From Planomicrobium soli (GTDB taxonomy: Bacteria > Bacillota > Bacilli > Bacillales_A > Planococcaceae): 64,000 nucleotides of DNA. The DNA lies in contig NZ_PYAT01000001.1 in the NCBI RefSeq assembly GCF_003014655.1, positions 124,001-188,000 of the forward strand. The letters are read 5' to 3'. Positions 24,551-33,952 of the stretch are shown piece by piece; the first letter of the stretch is position 1; each line of letters starts with the position of its first letter. Made by a program: the position numbers and the translations under genes. The notes under the pieces are model-generated. The model searched no databases, had not been told where the DNA came from, and was given only the letters and a program-made list of their open reading frames with translations.

Positions 24551-26050
24551 TTATTCTGCTTTTTTCAAGATGACTTTTTGCGCTTCCTGCAGCATCGGAT
24601 CATCTTTTTCGATTTTTTCGCGCAAAGCGGTCATCACTGCATAAGTGCTGTCACCAGTTAATATACCGTCAGCTTCCAAGTCTTTGTCTTCCTGGAATTT
24701 CTTAACAGCTTCTTCCATTTCTGCTTCAAAAACGCCGTCAACTTTGCCTACTTCATAGCCAAGTGCTTCCAGCATTTTCTCAGCAGTCTGTACTTGTTCT
24801 GAAATTGTGCCGTCTTTTAATTCGACACTCGGATCTAGAACAGGCAAAGAAGCATATTCAGGATATTCCACTTTAACATCAGGTTCAATGCCTTTTTCAT
24901 GGATCCAGTTGCCATCAGGAGTAAGCCATTTGGCAGTCGTGAATTTCAGGTTGGATCCATCTGACATGTTATTAGCTGTTTGCACAGTTCCTTTACCGAA
25001 AGTTTTTTCCCCGATCAACTGGACATTTCCAGATTCGCTTACTGCCCCAGCTAAAATTTCTGATGCTGAGGCGCTTCCGCCATCAATCAGAAGCGTTACC
25101 GGTACATCCACTTTTTTACCGCCCGAAGCTGTATACACTTCCGGTTCTTGGCCTTTTGACTCCACTTCAAACAATGTTTTGCCTTCTTCAACGAACAGAT
25201 TGGAAATATCCAAGGCCGCTGTCAACAAGCCGCCCGGGTTTTGGCGGACGTCAAGTACCAATGCTTTCATTCCTTGTTTCTCCATATCTTCAATTGCTGC
25301 CAGCAATTCTTCGTATGTCTTCTCAGCAAAGCTCGTAATTTGAATTTGTGCGACTTTGTCATCATTCATCTCAGTGTAAACTGTTTCAATCGGAATTTCA
25401 TCACGGACAATTTCTATTTTGATCGGTTCTGAGTTTTCGCCGCGGCGGATCGTCAATGTTACTTTGGATCCTTTTTCGCCGCGGATCAGCATAACCGCTT
25501 CAGAAGAACTAAAGCCTTGGATGCTTTTACCGTCCACTTCAATGATCAAGTCATTTGGCAAAATGCCCGCTTTTTCAGCAGGGGAGTTTTTGATCGGCGA
25601 CACGACTGCTACATAGCCATTCCGCTCTTGCACCTCTGCTCCAATACCCTCGAAACTAGAAGAAATGCCCTCAGTAAAGTGCGCTGCTTCTTCTTCGTTC
25701 ATATAGTCGGAATAAGGATCACCGAGTGCTTCGATCATGCCATTTATTGCACCATTGACCAAGGTCTCGGTTTCAACATCCTCATAATATTCGCTTTCAA
25801 TTTGATCATAAGCAGAATAAAGCTTTTGGAATTCCCTGCGCTCCGGGGAATTTACTTCGACTGCTTTATTATCGCCGAAAGTTAACGCAAAAATCGTCAC
25901 TCCAGCCGTCAGCAGTATCAAGGTGAAAACCAGCATAATAAAAGAAAAAGTTTTCATCCGGATAAAATGAGAAGGAGTTTCTTCGACTGAAGGTATTTGT
26001 TCCTGATTTTCATCAGGACGCTTTTCGTCCATTTTCTTCACCACTTTCAT
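24551..26050 (-). CDS. C-terminal processing peptidase, S41 family (CtpA/CtpB type)
   Basis: The product is 499 residues: a cytoplasmic charged N-terminus, one membrane anchor (about 31-53), a PDZ domain (VVSPIKNSPAEKAGILPNDL, with GFSSSEAVMLIRG), the S41 catalytic core with Ser in GGSASASEI and Lys in GEKTFGKGTVQ, and a C-terminal peptidoglycan-binding domain (EVGKVDGVFEAEMEEAVKKF). It cleaves extracytoplasmic substrates at their C-termini. The start is ambiguous: ATG at 26050 has only a weak site, and ATG at 26032 has GGTGAAG better placed. It is followed by its own terminator. Confidence 0.93.
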   Translation of the reverse strand: MKVVKKMDEKRPDENQEQIPSVEETPSHFIRMKTFSFIMLVFTLILLTAGVTIFALTFGDNKAVEVNSPERREFQKLYSAYDQIESEYYEDVETETLVNGAINGMIEALGDPYSDYMNEEEAAHFTEGISSSFEGIGAEVQERNGYVAVVSPIKNSPAEKAGILPNDLIIEVDGKSIQGFSSSEAVMLIRGEKGSKVTLTIRRGENSEPIKIEIVRDEIPIETVYTEMNDDKVAQIQITSFAEKTYEELLAAIEDMEKQGMKALVLDVRQNPGGLLTAALDISNLFVEEGKTLFEVESKGQEPEVYTASGGKKVDVPVTLLIDGGSASASEILAGAVSESGNVQLIGEKTFGKGTVQTANNMSDGSNLKFTTAKWLTPDGNWIHEKGIEPDVKVEYPEYASLPVLDPSVELKDGTISEQVQTAEKMLEALGYEVGKVDGVFEAEMEEAVKKFQEDKDLEADGILTGDSTYAVMTALREKIEKDDPMLQEAQKVILKKAE

Positions 26051-26093
26051 AGTTGCCTATCTGATTCTAGTATAGCTTCTAAACAAATGCATT

Positions 26094-26122
26094 AAAAGAA
26101 AAAGACTGCCTAGACAGTCTTT
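26094..26122 (-). terminator. Terminator of deoD
   Basis: AAAGACTG and CAGTCTTT pair around CTAGG on the minus strand, followed by T5. Confidence 0.88.
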
Positions 26123-26126
26123 GACT

Positions 26127-26831
26127 TTATTCCTGGATTGCAGCGTCTAAAGCAACTACGATCATATCGTTGAACGTTGTTTGGCGTTCTTCGGCAGTAG
26201 TTACCTCACCTGTCAACAAATGGTCGCTTACAGTTAAAATAGCTAATGCTTGGCGGCCGAATTTCGCAGCTAGCGTATAAAGCGCTGCTGATTCCATTTC
26301 AAGGCCAAGAACGCCATACTGCGCCCATTTTTCATGTTCTGCAAATTCGTTATAGAATACATCTTCAGTGAAAACATTTCCGACACGCAAGTTCAATCCT
26401 TTTTCAACGCCCGCATTATAGGCTTTCAGCAATAAATCGAAATCAGCTGTCGGCGCATAAGAAATGCCGTTGAAAATAAGCTCATTCATTTTCGAGTTAG
26501 TGGAAGCGCTTTGAGCGATGATAACATCACGCAGTTTCACATCTTTGTGAATAGAACCGCAAGTACCGACACGAATCAATTTTTGCACATCGTATTCCTG
26601 CATCAATTCTGTAACGTAGATTGAGATGGAAGGCACGCCCATGCCAGTTCCTTGGACCGAAATGCGTTTCCCTTTGTATGTACCTGTATAACCGAACATA
26701 TTGCGCACTTCGTTATAGCATGTGACATCTTCCAAAAATGTTTCCGCAATGTACTTCGCGCGAAGCGGATCTCCTGGCAATAAAATAGTATCGGCAATAT
26801 CGCCTTTTTTAGCATTAATATGAACACTCAT
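26127..26831 (-). CDS. deoD: Purine nucleoside phosphorylase
   Basis: This is the 234-residue hexameric (high-molecular-mass) type that splits purine nucleosides with phosphate in the salvage pathway. Seen are [15 protein letters not shown] at the N-terminus, the phosphate-binding [20 protein letters not shown], and the active-site [10 protein letters not shown] and SDHLLTGE. Length and order match DeoD from Bacillus. A single gene between yozE and the protease gene. Confidence 0.97.
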   Translation of the reverse strand: MSVHINAKKGDIADTILLPGDPLRAKYIAETFLEDVTCYNEVRNMFGYTGTYKGKRISVQGTGMGVPSISIYVTELMQEYDVQKLIRVGTCGSIHKDVKLRDVIIAQSASTNSKMNELIFNGISYAPTADFDLLLKAYNAGVEKGLNLRVGNVFTEDVFYNEFAEHEKWAQYGVLGLEMESAALYTLAAKFGRQALAILTVSDHLLTGEVTTAEERQTTFNDMIVVALDAAIQE

Positions 26832-26904
26832 TTAAAAAACCTCACTTTACTTTAGTCGGTATAATCATACTGGTTTTTGAACTTTAGTGCAATGACTAGC
26901 CTTA

Positions 26905-27117
26905 TTAGCCGGAATAGTCCTCCCACATCCGATCGAACGTCGACGCTTTCATGACTGGATGCGCTTTTTCTTCAATATATCGTGAAAGGTCTTCAAAATT
27001 CTTTGAGGCTTTTGGAAAACTTGGGTCCAAAAACATCGCATCCGCGAAACGCGAATAGTCATCCGGATTTAGCTTGCCTCGATAATTCAGCGCGAAATGA
27101 TAAAATGAACGGTCCAT
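26905..27117 (-). CDS. yozE: YozE family (UPF0346) small protein
   Basis: The product is 70 residues and helical, with SFYHFALNYRG, LDPSFPKASKNFEDLSRYIE and ASTFDRMWEDY, the YozE/UPF0346 pattern (a SAM-like helical fold). Function is unknown; the family is restricted to Firmicutes. AAGGAGAT precedes the ATG. It sits between deoD and msrAB. Confidence 0.9.
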   Translation of the reverse strand: MDRSFYHFALNYRGKLNPDDYSRFADAMFLDPSFPKASKNFEDLSRYIEEKAHPVMKASTFDRMWEDYSG

Positions 27118-27263
27118 TGCAATCTCCTTTCATGGATACAAAGCATACATTAAGCAATCAAGTTTAATTTCAGAGATCAGGCAAAAAGGTGTGTTTTAAA
27201 AATGAAACATAACCACTAATCATCTGATTAATATAATGGGAATAATCTATCAGGTAAAAGCGA

Positions 27264-27291
27264 ATAAAAAACCCGGACAAAGGTCCGGGCA
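27264..27291. terminator. Terminator of the msrAB operon
   Basis: CCCGGAC pairs with GTCCGGG around AAAG, with A6 on one side and T6 on the other. Confidence 0.9.
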
Positions 27292-27295
27292 TTTT

Positions 27296-27721
27296 TTATT
27301 CAAATAACTGTTTGTATTCGGAATAGCCCTCTGCTTCCAATTGGTCTTTCGGCACAAACCGAAGTGCTGCGGAATTGATGCAATAACGCAAACCGCCAAG
27401 CGATGACGGTCCATCGGGGAACAAATGACCAAGATGTGAATCAGCAGTTGCTGAACGCACTTCTGTACGTCTCATGCCATGGCTAGTATCAAAGTTTTCT
27501 TTGATTTCTTCGCTTTCCAAAGGTTTAGCAAAGCTTGGCCAGCCGCAGTGGGAGTCAAATTTGTCTTTTGAACTGAAAAGCGGCTTTCCGGACACGATGT
27601 CCACGTAGATGCCTTCTTCAAAGTGCTGATCATATTCATTGCGAAAAGGAGGTTCTGTGCCATTTTCTTGTGTTACATGATATTGCATTGGCGTCAATTT
27701 TTCCTTTAGATCGTCTCTCAT
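27296..27721 (-). CDS. msrB: Peptide-methionine (R)-S-oxide reductase MsrB
   Basis: MsrB reduces the R-epimer of methionine sulfoxide, complementing MsrA. The product is 141 residues with [16 protein letters not shown] and the catalytic [11 protein letters not shown]. The CxxC zinc pairs found in some MsrB are absent. The ATG at 27721 overlaps the msrA stop (ATGA), so the two are translationally coupled. A transcript terminator follows at 27264-27291. Confidence 0.97.
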   Translation of the reverse strand: MRDDLKEKLTPMQYHVTQENGTEPPFRNEYDQHFEEGIYVDIVSGKPLFSSKDKFDSHCGWPSFAKPLESEEIKENFDTSHGMRRTEVRSATADSHLGHLFPDGPSSLGGLRYCINSAALRFVPKDQLEAEGYSEYKQLFE

Positions 27722-28248
27722 TGTCCCACGCCCCAATTCTTTTCGATAAATCCAGCTCGGCCGGAACCGACAGAATAACGGTTATAGTGAGCCGGGTTTT
27801 TCTTATAGTAATCCTGATGGTAGTCTTCTGCCAAATAAAATGGCTTGGCTTCCAAAATTTGGGTCGCTACCGGCTTTGCGAATCTTCCGGAATTGTCCAG
27901 GTCTTGTTTCGATTTTTCAGCCGCCAACCGCTGTTCTTCCGAATGGTAGAAAATTGCCGTTTTATAAGAAGCGCCACGGTCGAAAAACTGGCCGCCGGCA
28001 TCTGTTGGATCAATTTGCGTCCAAAATACTTCCAGCAATTTTTCATACGGGAAAATATCGGGTTGAAACGTGATTTGCACGGCTTCTACGTGCCCAGTGG
28101 CATTTGTGCAAACTTGTTCGTAAGTTGGGTTTGGCAAATCGCCTCCCGTATATCCGCTGACCACTTCTTCAATGCCATCCAGCGTATCGAACGGTTTTAC
28201 CATACACCAAAAACACCCGCCTGCAAATGTAGCTTTTTCTGTCTTCAT
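27718..28248 (-). CDS. msrA: Peptide-methionine (S)-S-oxide reductase MsrA, operon copy
   Basis: The product is 176 residues with the catalytic [11 protein letters not shown] (Cys12), the additional YEQVC (Cys47) and [25 protein letters not shown]. This is close to B. subtilis MsrA in every block. It is coupled to msrB and follows ypmS by 16 bp, so it may be part of a longer degV-ypmR-ypmS-msrA-msrB transcript. The second copy at 721-1251 is a diverged paralogue without Cys47. Confidence 0.97.
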   Translation of the reverse strand: MKTEKATFAGGCFWCMVKPFDTLDGIEEVVSGYTGGDLPNPTYEQVCTNATGHVEAVQITFQPDIFPYEKLLEVFWTQIDPTDAGGQFFDRGASYKTAIFYHSEEQRLAAEKSKQDLDNSGRFAKPVATQILEAKPFYLAEDYHQDYYKKNPAHYNRYSVGSGRAGFIEKNWGVGQ

Positions 28249-28264
28249 GAGTCCACTCCCATTC

Positions 28265-28840
28265 TTAAGGTTGAATTGTTACCTGGAGGAGAATCTCGTC
28301 TTCTTCCAGATTGAAAGAAGAGGCCCGTACAGAAATCCCATCATCCAGTGGTATCTCCGTAAGTTTTAACAATACAGCTTCTTGTGCAGGATTTACTTCC
28401 ATAAAATTAGGAAGATCCACTGAATCTCTTAACAACTTTAACGCAGATTCAGGCGGAATATCAAGCATTCCTATTTCTACCGACTGTTGCTTGAGCAACA
28501 AATTCCCGTCTTCCTGAACATAAGGTTCAAATTTCATCAATATCGGCAAGGCTTGTGAAAATACCACCAATTCAGTTGAAAGGTTTACTTCGCCGTTCAA
28601 GGTTAATGTTAATGGAATCGGAGAATTAGCCATTTCTTTTTGGATGTACGTATTCGCAATGCCTTCGAAATCCGCTTTCGTCGTTTGGACCATAAGGGAA
28701 TTCCCTTCAACCTGAGCCCGCTTGGCTGCCCCGAACGAACTGTAATCTTTTGCTGGAGTGGTTACATAGAAAAAGAACCCCATTACAGTCAATATATTGA
28801 TAGCAAGCAATACAAAAAAAGCCAGCTGCCATTTTCTCAC
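28265..28840 (-). CDS. ypmS: YpmS family (DUF2140) membrane protein
   Basis: The product is 191 residues: one N-terminal membrane helix (about 6-26) and an extracytoplasmic domain of about 160 residues. [27 protein letters not shown] and [16 protein letters not shown] match what is known of YpmS/DUF2140. Function unknown. GTG start at 28840 with GGGGTGG upstream, 13 bp after ypmR, in the same operon. Confidence 0.88.
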   Translation of the reverse strand: MRKWQLAFFVLLAINILTVMGFFFYVTTPAKDYSSFGAAKRAQVEGNSLMVQTTKADFEGIANTYIQKEMANSPIPLTLTLNGEVNLSTELVVFSQALPILMKFEPYVQEDGNLLLKQQSVEIGMLDIPPESALKLLRDSVDLPNFMEVNPAQEAVLLKLTEIPLDDGISVRASSFNLEEDEILLQVTIQP

Positions 28841-28853
28841 CAGTCACCACCCC

Positions 28854-29657
28854 TTACTCCTGCTCTTGAAAAATAAAGCCGCATTCCCCCATGCTTTCAA
28901 GGATGCGTCCTGTCATCAAATCATAACCTTTGCTGTTTGGATGAAAAAAATCCGTATGATAGACCAAATTATCATTGCCGACAAACAAGTCATCCACGGG
29001 AACAAAGCATGCTTGCGGATCCTGCTCGGCAATTGCTGCCATTGAACTGTTGTATTCAGAAATAATCTCATCAAATTCTTGGACATCTCTCGTTATTAAT
29101 GAGAACGGATTATAAATGCCCATTACAACAACCGGCACATTTGGATTTATAGCACGGATGGACGAAAAAATCGTCTTATAGCGATTTTCGTATAAAACAA
29201 GCTCGGCCTCAAAAGCCTCTATATTTAACGAAAACAAATCTCTTTTCACAATTCTCATTATGTCATTGCCGCCAATCGTCATGACGACATAATCCGCTTG
29301 TGCTATCGGGCCGGTCAATTCCCCGCGCTGAAACATTGCAAGCAATTGGTCACTTCGCCGCCCCCTCTTAGCTGTGTTCTCCACTAAAGTTCCACGTACA
29401 CCAGGCCACTGCCTCATATCTTGGGCTAGCCTGCCCACATAGCCGCCAGCATTAGCTTCATCCCCAACCCCTTGGGACAGCGAATCGCCAAGGGCGGTTA
29501 TGACCAGTGCTTGGGGAATAAAGTTTGGCGGAATCGTAAAAGTAGAAAAAGCAGATGGATTTCTCGGTTCCGCTTCTTCATTTCCGAAAATGAAAGGTGA
29601 ATTGCATCCCGCTAAGAAAACCATGACTGCAACTGCAATAAACAGGATGCGTTTCAC
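28854..29657 (-). CDS. ypmR: YpmR family SGNH/GDSL hydrolase lipoprotein
   Basis: The product is 267 residues with a lipoprotein signal peptide ending in lipobox VFLAGC (Cys18). The SGNH motifs are in order: block I GDSLSQG (Ser), block II Gly, block III GGND (Asn) and block V DFFHPNSKG (Asp and His). It is anchored outside the membrane and is probably an esterase or lipase-like hydrolase; the substrate is not known. It is translated between degV and ypmS. Confidence 0.93.
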   Translation of the reverse strand: MKRILFIAVAVMVFLAGCNSPFIFGNEEAEPRNPSAFSTFTIPPNFIPQALVITALGDSLSQGVGDEANAGGYVGRLAQDMRQWPGVRGTLVENTAKRGRRSDQLLAMFQRGELTGPIAQADYVVMTIGGNDIMRIVKRDLFSLNIEAFEAELVLYENRYKTIFSSIRAINPNVPVVVMGIYNPFSLITRDVQEFDEIISEYNSSMAAIAEQDPQACFVPVDDLFVGNDNLVYHTDFFHPNSKGYDLMTGRILESMGECGFIFQEQE

Positions 29658-29675
29658 ATCATTCTCTCCTTTTTA

Positions 29676-30518
29676 TTATTTATCCGTATAATACATAAAA
29701 CCGATGGCGCCGATGCCTGTATGGGTAGATATTACGGGCGTTGTAAAATCGAATTTTATGTTTGAATAGCCTGCTTCAATAAGCTGCTGGCGAAGCGGTT
29801 CTGCCATTGCCAGTCCTCCAGCATGGACAATCCCAATGCCTTTGACGGTTTTTCCGTCTGTTTTCTGTTTAATGTCATTCATCAAATACTGCACTACCTG
29901 TTTGTGGCTTCTTGCTTTAGCGACCGGCGTATATTCACCGCCATCAAGTGAAGCAATAGGCTTAATCTTCAAGAAAGAGCCAATCATGGCCCGGCCTTTT
30001 CCGATGCGGCCACCCTTAACAAGATTATCCAGCGTATCCACCACTACATACAAAGTGGTATGTTGCCGAATTTGCTCTAGCCGGGCGACAATTTCTTCTA
30101 CCGAATTGCCGGCCGCCGCCATTTCCGCAGCTTCAATTACTTGGAACCCAAGTGCATGGCTGATATAGCGAGAATCAATCACTGTTACATCCGAATGGGA
30201 TAGTTCAGCAGCTGTTCTTGCGGATTCAACAGTACCGCTCATACCGCCTGTCATATGGATGGATATAATTTGATCACCGTTTTCACCTAATTTGTCGTAT
30301 AGCTCTTTGAAAATGCCAGGCGCCGGCTGTGAGCTTTTCGGCAATTCCTGAGAGTTCTCCATAAGGCTTAAAAAGGATTCCGGTTCTAAATCCACTCGGT
30401 CCAGATAAGTTTTTCCTTCTATTTGAATCGTCAGCGGCACAACATGCAAGTTGTACTTGCTGATAACGTCATCTTGAAAATCTGCTGTCGAGTCTGTCAC
30501 AATATGAATTTTCGGCAT
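29676..30518 (-). CDS. DegV family fatty-acid-binding protein
   Basis: The product is 280 residues. DegV/FakB proteins bind a fatty acid and present it to the kinase FakA. Seen are IVTDSTADFQDD, the SSQPAPG block, IHMTGGMSGT with the conserved Ser/Thr, VIDSRYISHALGFQ and the C-terminal THTGIGAIGFMYY. The lysine-rich regions are unremarkable. It starts an operon with ypmR, ypmS, msrA and msrB. Confidence 0.95.
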   Translation of the reverse strand: MPKIHIVTDSTADFQDDVISKYNLHVVPLTIQIEGKTYLDRVDLEPESFLSLMENSQELPKSSQPAPGIFKELYDKLGENGDQIISIHMTGGMSGTVESARTAAELSHSDVTVIDSRYISHALGFQVIEAAEMAAAGNSVEEIVARLEQIRQHTTLYVVVDTLDNLVKGGRIGKGRAMIGSFLKIKPIASLDGGEYTPVAKARSHKQVVQYLMNDIKQKTDGKTVKGIGIVHAGGLAMAEPLRQQLIEAGYSNIKFDFTTPVISTHTGIGAIGFMYYTDK

Positions 30519-30605
30519 GGAGTCACTTCCTTTTTTTCTATAGTCTTATTGTAAAAACATTTCTTGCATGCCGCAAATGATACGTGTTCATCATTACGTT
30601 CCATA

Positions 30606-30634
30606 AAAAACAGACCTTTTCAGATCTGTTTTTT
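30606..30634 (-). terminator. Terminator after dfrA
   Basis: Minus-strand AACAGATCTG and GGTCTGTT pair around AAAA with mismatch, followed by T6. Confidence 0.75.
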
Positions 30635-30635
30635 T

Positions 30636-31130
30636 CTAACCGTTAATTTCTTTATGTTTCCGTTCAAAAATTAAATATGAAAAAGGAATGCCATTTGAGT
30701 GGAATTCTTCCGATTCCGATACTGCTTGCCATTCATCGCCATACTCTGGAAAGAAAGTGTCGCCTTCAAATGTTTTTTTAATCAGCGTGATGTAAAGCCG
30801 GTCTGCACGGGGCAAAATTGTCCGAAAAACTTGCTCGCCGCCTATGACCATAACTTCTTCATGAAATTCCTCGGCCAATTGGATAGCGTGGTCCAAAGAA
30901 TGGACAACTTCCGCACCTTCAACTTGGTATTCTGTGTTTCGGGTCACAACGATATTGCGGCGCTTTGGCAGCGGGCGTCCAATAGATTCGTACGTATTCC
31001 GCCCCATGACAATCCCTTTTCCGACTGTATGTTTTTTAAAGTATGCCAAATCTTCCGGAATGTGCCACGGCAACTGATTATCTTTTCCGATGACCCTGTC
31101 CGGATCATGTGCCACCATCAACGAAATCAT
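30636..31130 (-). CDS. dfrA: Dihydrofolate reductase
   Basis: The product is 164 residues. It reduces dihydrofolate to tetrahydrofolate with NADPH and is the trimethoprim target. Seen are MVAHDPDRVIGKDNQLPWHI (substrate and NADPH loop), GRNTYESIGRPLP, VVTRN and VIGGEQVF. It follows thyA by 12 bp in the usual thyA-dfrA order, so thymidylate synthesis and folate recycling are co-expressed. Confidence 0.98.
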   Translation of the reverse strand: MISLMVAHDPDRVIGKDNQLPWHIPEDLAYFKKHTVGKGIVMGRNTYESIGRPLPKRRNIVVTRNTEYQVEGAEVVHSLDHAIQLAEEFHEEVMVIGGEQVFRTILPRADRLYITLIKKTFEGDTFFPEYGDEWQAVSESEEFHSNGIPFSYLIFERKHKEING

Positions 31131-31142
31131 AACTATTCCTCC

Positions 31143-32087
31143 TTACACTGCAACTGGTGCTGAAATTCTTGGATGGGGATCGTAACCTTCTATAGAAATA
31201 TCCCCTAGAGTCAAATCGAAAATCGACTCTACCCCTTCGTTGATCTTTAGAGTTGGCAATTTTTTCGGTTCCCGTGCCAATTGCTCTTTTACCTGATCCA
31301 AATGGTTCGTATATAAATGTGTATCTCCTGTTGTATGAACAAAATCGCCGACTTCCAGCCCGCATTCTCTTGCTATCAAATGTGTCAGCAAGGCATAGGA
31401 AGCGATATTGAACGGAACTCCTAAGAATACATCCGCGCTTCTTTGATAAAGCTGGCATGATAGCTTGCCATCAGCTACATAAAATTGAAACATCGTATGG
31501 CATGGCGGAAGCGCCATATCATCTACAAATTCAGGATTCCATGCTGTCACCAAATGGCGCCTGGAATCAGGATTGTTTTTGATTGCTTCAATTACATTGC
31601 GCAGCTGATCGATTGTGCCGCCTGTAGTGGTTGCCCAGGACCGCCACTGCTTGCCGTAAACCGGGCCCAGATCGCCATATTTTTCTGCAAACAAATCGTC
31701 CGATAAAATTTTTTCTTGGAAAACAGCCATCTGCTCTTTGTAGATAGCAGCAAATTCCGGATCCTTTTGTGCTCTTCTGCCGAAGTCCGTCATATCCGGT
31801 CCTTCATATTCTGGGCTTTCAGCCCACTGAGCAAATGCCCATTCATCCCAAATATGATTGTTTTCAGCAATAAGGGCCTGGACATTGGTATCACCTTTAA
31901 TAAACCACAACAATTCCGAAACGATCAGCCGGAAAGCCGTCTTTTTCGTCGTCATCAACGGAAAACCTTCTTGTAAATTGTAGCGCATCTGATAGCCGAA
32001 CACACTAAGGGTCCCAGTTCCGGTCCGGTCTTCTTTTCTTGTTCCATTATGTAATATATGTTCACATAAATCTAAATACTGTTTCAT
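31143..32087 (-). CDS. thyA: Thymidylate synthase
   Basis: The product is 314 residues. ThyA methylates dUMP to dTMP with methylenetetrahydrofolate. Seen are the dUMP-binding [19 protein letters not shown] with the catalytic Cys, [20 protein letters not shown] and DPHPRI. It carries the ~50-residue insertion (after WDEWAFAQW) that distinguishes the Staphylococcus/Lactobacillus ThyA from the short E. coli form. First gene of the thyA-dfrA operon. Confidence 0.98.
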   Translation of the reverse strand: MKQYLDLCEHILHNGTRKEDRTGTGTLSVFGYQMRYNLQEGFPLMTTKKTAFRLIVSELLWFIKGDTNVQALIAENNHIWDEWAFAQWAESPEYEGPDMTDFGRRAQKDPEFAAIYKEQMAVFQEKILSDDLFAEKYGDLGPVYGKQWRSWATTTGGTIDQLRNVIEAIKNNPDSRRHLVTAWNPEFVDDMALPPCHTMFQFYVADGKLSCQLYQRSADVFLGVPFNIASYALLTHLIARECGLEVGDFVHTTGDTHLYTNHLDQVKEQLAREPKKLPTLKINEGVESIFDLTLGDISIEGYDPHPRISAPVAV

Positions 32088-32127
32088 GTTAGTTCGCCTC
32101 CGTTATCCTTTCTATAATAACAAAAAA

Positions 32128-32161
32128 AATAAAAAAAAACCGTTACAAGTGTAACGGTTTT
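32128..32161 (-). terminator. Terminator after ypjP
   Basis: AAACCGTTACA and TGTAACGGTTT form a perfect stem; T-rich on the minus strand. Confidence 0.9.
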
Positions 32162-32754
32162 TAGGACAACCATTTTGGCGGTGTATCTTTTGACCAATAA
32201 ATATCGCCCAATTCATAGTGTTGTTGGAAATGATCAGCTGCTACATGGTAATGGAAGTTAAAAAAATAACCTTCTTGCGGTTTTTTTTCCGTTCTTACAT
32301 GAAAGCGGATTTCATCTTTTTTTGTCTCTGTGTCGTAAATGTGAAATATTTTCTCAGAATAATCTCCAGCAGGCTTTTCACTAATTGCCAGCTTGTTCAA
32401 TCTTTCCGGCCCTAAGTTTCCAAGATGCATGTCGATCGCTTGTTGGATGTTAGGCAAAACCACCGCCTGGAACTGATTTTGGATAACCGGGCCGATTTTG
32501 GAACCGAATTTGACATGTGCTTGCTCTTCTGAAGATTGATAAAAATAATCGAGTGCATTCTGGCCAGTATCATAGTACTCGCTTAAATCCACCCATTCGT
32601 ACATATAATCTTTGTTTTCATTTGCTGACGCATGCGATTTTGTTAAGCCTTTGTCTTCAAGGAGTGTTTCCCAGATGGTATGGTTCGGGGAAATAGCGCC
32701 TAATGTAAGAACAGCCACTGCAATCATCAACGATTTCTTCCACCAGCTTTTCAT
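32161..32754 (-). CDS. ypjP: YpjP-like exported protein
   Basis: The product is about 197 residues with a signal peptide or anchor (MKSWWKKSLMIAVAV... then Ala-rich; basic KK then a hydrophobic core). The extracellular domain has KSHASANENKDYMYEWVDL, GPVIQNQFQAVVLP and YFFNFHYHVAADHFQQHYE. Domain and length agree with B. subtilis YpjP, encoded next to thyA there as here. Function unknown. Three ATGs are stacked at 32760, 32757 and 32754; GAGGG favours the last. Confidence 0.88.
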   Translation of the reverse strand: MKSWWKKSLMIAVAVLTLGAISPNHTIWETLLEDKGLTKSHASANENKDYMYEWVDLSEYYDTGQNALDYFYQSSEEQAHVKFGSKIGPVIQNQFQAVVLPNIQQAIDMHLGNLGPERLNKLAISEKPAGDYSEKIFHIYDTETKKDEIRFHVRTEKKPQEGYFFNFHYHVAADHFQQHYELGDIYWSKDTPPKWLS

Positions 32755-32901
32755 CATCATCACCCTCAATTTTGAACAATTTCTTAATTTCCATTGCTAT
32801 TTTAGACGAATTTTATGGGTTAAGGTTTCATCTTCTTGAAATTCATTGTACAATAAAGTTATTCATTTAGCTCTGTTTTTTTGAAAAAGGAGGAATTTTT
32901 C

Positions 32902-32979
32902 TTGGATGTTTCACTATTGGCTGGGCTTGGTCTTTTAGGCATGCTTGTGTATTTAATCTCACTGCATTATACAGATTGA
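32902..32979 (+). CDS. Tiny hydrophobic membrane peptide, 25 aa
   Basis: An AAAAAGGAGGAA ribosome site is followed 8 nt later by a TTG-initiated frame giving MDVSLLAGLGLLGMLVYLIS then LHYTD. This is one membrane helix with a short acidic/aromatic end. A 16-bp perfect terminator closes the unit at 33025-33066. Size and style recall KdpF-like or other small regulatory membrane peptides, but no kdp genes are here. It is divergent from ypjP and its transcript would contain only this peptide. Confidence 0.55.
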   Translation: MDVSLLAGLGLLGMLVYLISLHYTD

Positions 32980-33024
32980 TTTTATGGAAAAATGACAGAA
33001 AACTTATTATTGTACAGAAGTTTT

Positions 33025-33066
33025 AATAGCAGGCGAATCCGGCTTTTGGATTCGCCTGCTATTTTC
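33025..33066 (+). terminator. Strong terminator after the tiny peptide gene
   Basis: AATAGCAGGCGAATCC and its complement form a 16-bp perfect stem with a 7-nt loop and T4. Confidence 0.93.
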
Positions 33067-33142
33067 ATCTGACAGCAACTTTTCGTTTGTTAACTTTAAA
33101 GGCCAAAACCTGCAGCACTTTAAAAAAGTGGAAAGAACAATC

Positions 33143-33177
33143 AAAAAGCTCCGGAATAATTCATTCCGGAGCTTTTT
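33143..33177. terminator. Bidirectional terminator at the end of ypiP
   Basis: AAAAAGCTCCGGAAT (33143-33157) and ATTCCGGAGCTTTTT (33163-33177) form a 15-bp perfect stem. It overlaps the last codons of ypiP. Confidence 0.92.
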
Positions 33178-33952
33178 GCTGTTGGCAATTGATGACACCA
33201 TAATGGAATTTTGTGTTAGGGCGAATCCGCCTTTGGAATCCAAACTTCTCGAAGTCCGTTGAACGGAAATGCGCTTTAAGCACGACGCTTTTTCGGGCAA
33301 TACGTATGGCTTGTTCTACCCAAGCATCTGTTAACTGGCTGGTGTTCGCCGTAGCGCGGATCGGCACAAAATTCGATGCTTCCACAATCTCTTCGGTGAA
33401 CATCGGATCCATATAAACTACGTCAACAGAATCGTCCGGCTGTGAAGTTAAATAATCAACCGCTTTAGTATGGATTACTTGAATTCTTCTCATGGCATCA
33501 ATCAAGTGAGGCATTTTATCATATAGAGCCAAACCTTTTTTAATAACATAAGCAATTGTTTCATGAGCTTCACACCCTACAACGATGCCCTCTTCCCCAA
33601 TCCATTGGGAAGCCACGATAGAATCGGAAGCCATGCCAAGAGTGCAATCGACAAATGAATCGCCAGCTTGAAGACCTGAAACTTCAATGAGCGGGTCGTT
33701 TGCAATCAGCCGCTTTGTCCGAAACGCAGATGAATTCGGATGAAAAAAGAACGGCTCGGATATACCCAGCGGATAAAACTCGAGGCGTTCTTTTGCCGCA
33801 ACCAGCACATCGGAGCCGAGCACTTCGTGCAATTTTTCGACAGAGCGCTTATTGCGCTCTATAAACGGAATTGCCAATTCACTCGATACTTCTTCAGCCT
33901 TCTTTCTTGATCCATCCGTCGGCCGGTACGCCGTTGTAACAACTGATTTCAC
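33161..33952 (-). CDS. ypiP: Class I SAM-dependent methyltransferase (YpiP-like)
   Basis: The product is 263 residues. A SAM-binding region (VDCTLGMASDSIVAS, then VVGCEAHE) is followed by DVVYMDPMF, a DPPF-like catalytic motif of rRNA N6-A/N2-G methyltransferases (the RsmJ-like group). The family also has an N-terminal region that binds substrate, here KSVVTTAYRPTDG. Its ATG overlaps the stop of brxA (ATGA at 33949-33952), so it is coupled. The target RNA is not known to me. Confidence 0.88.
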   Translation of the reverse strand: MKSVVTTAYRPTDGSRKKAEEVSSELAIPFIERNKRSVEKLHEVLGSDVLVAAKERLEFYPLGISEPFFFHPNSSAFRTKRLIANDPLIEVSGLQAGDSFVDCTLGMASDSIVASQWIGEEGIVVGCEAHETIAYVIKKGLALYDKMPHLIDAMRRIQVIHTKAVDYLTSQPDDSVDVVYMDPMFTEEIVEASNFVPIRATANTSQLTDAWVEQAIRIARKSVVLKAHFRSTDFEKFGFQRRIRPNTKFHYGVINCQQQKAPE

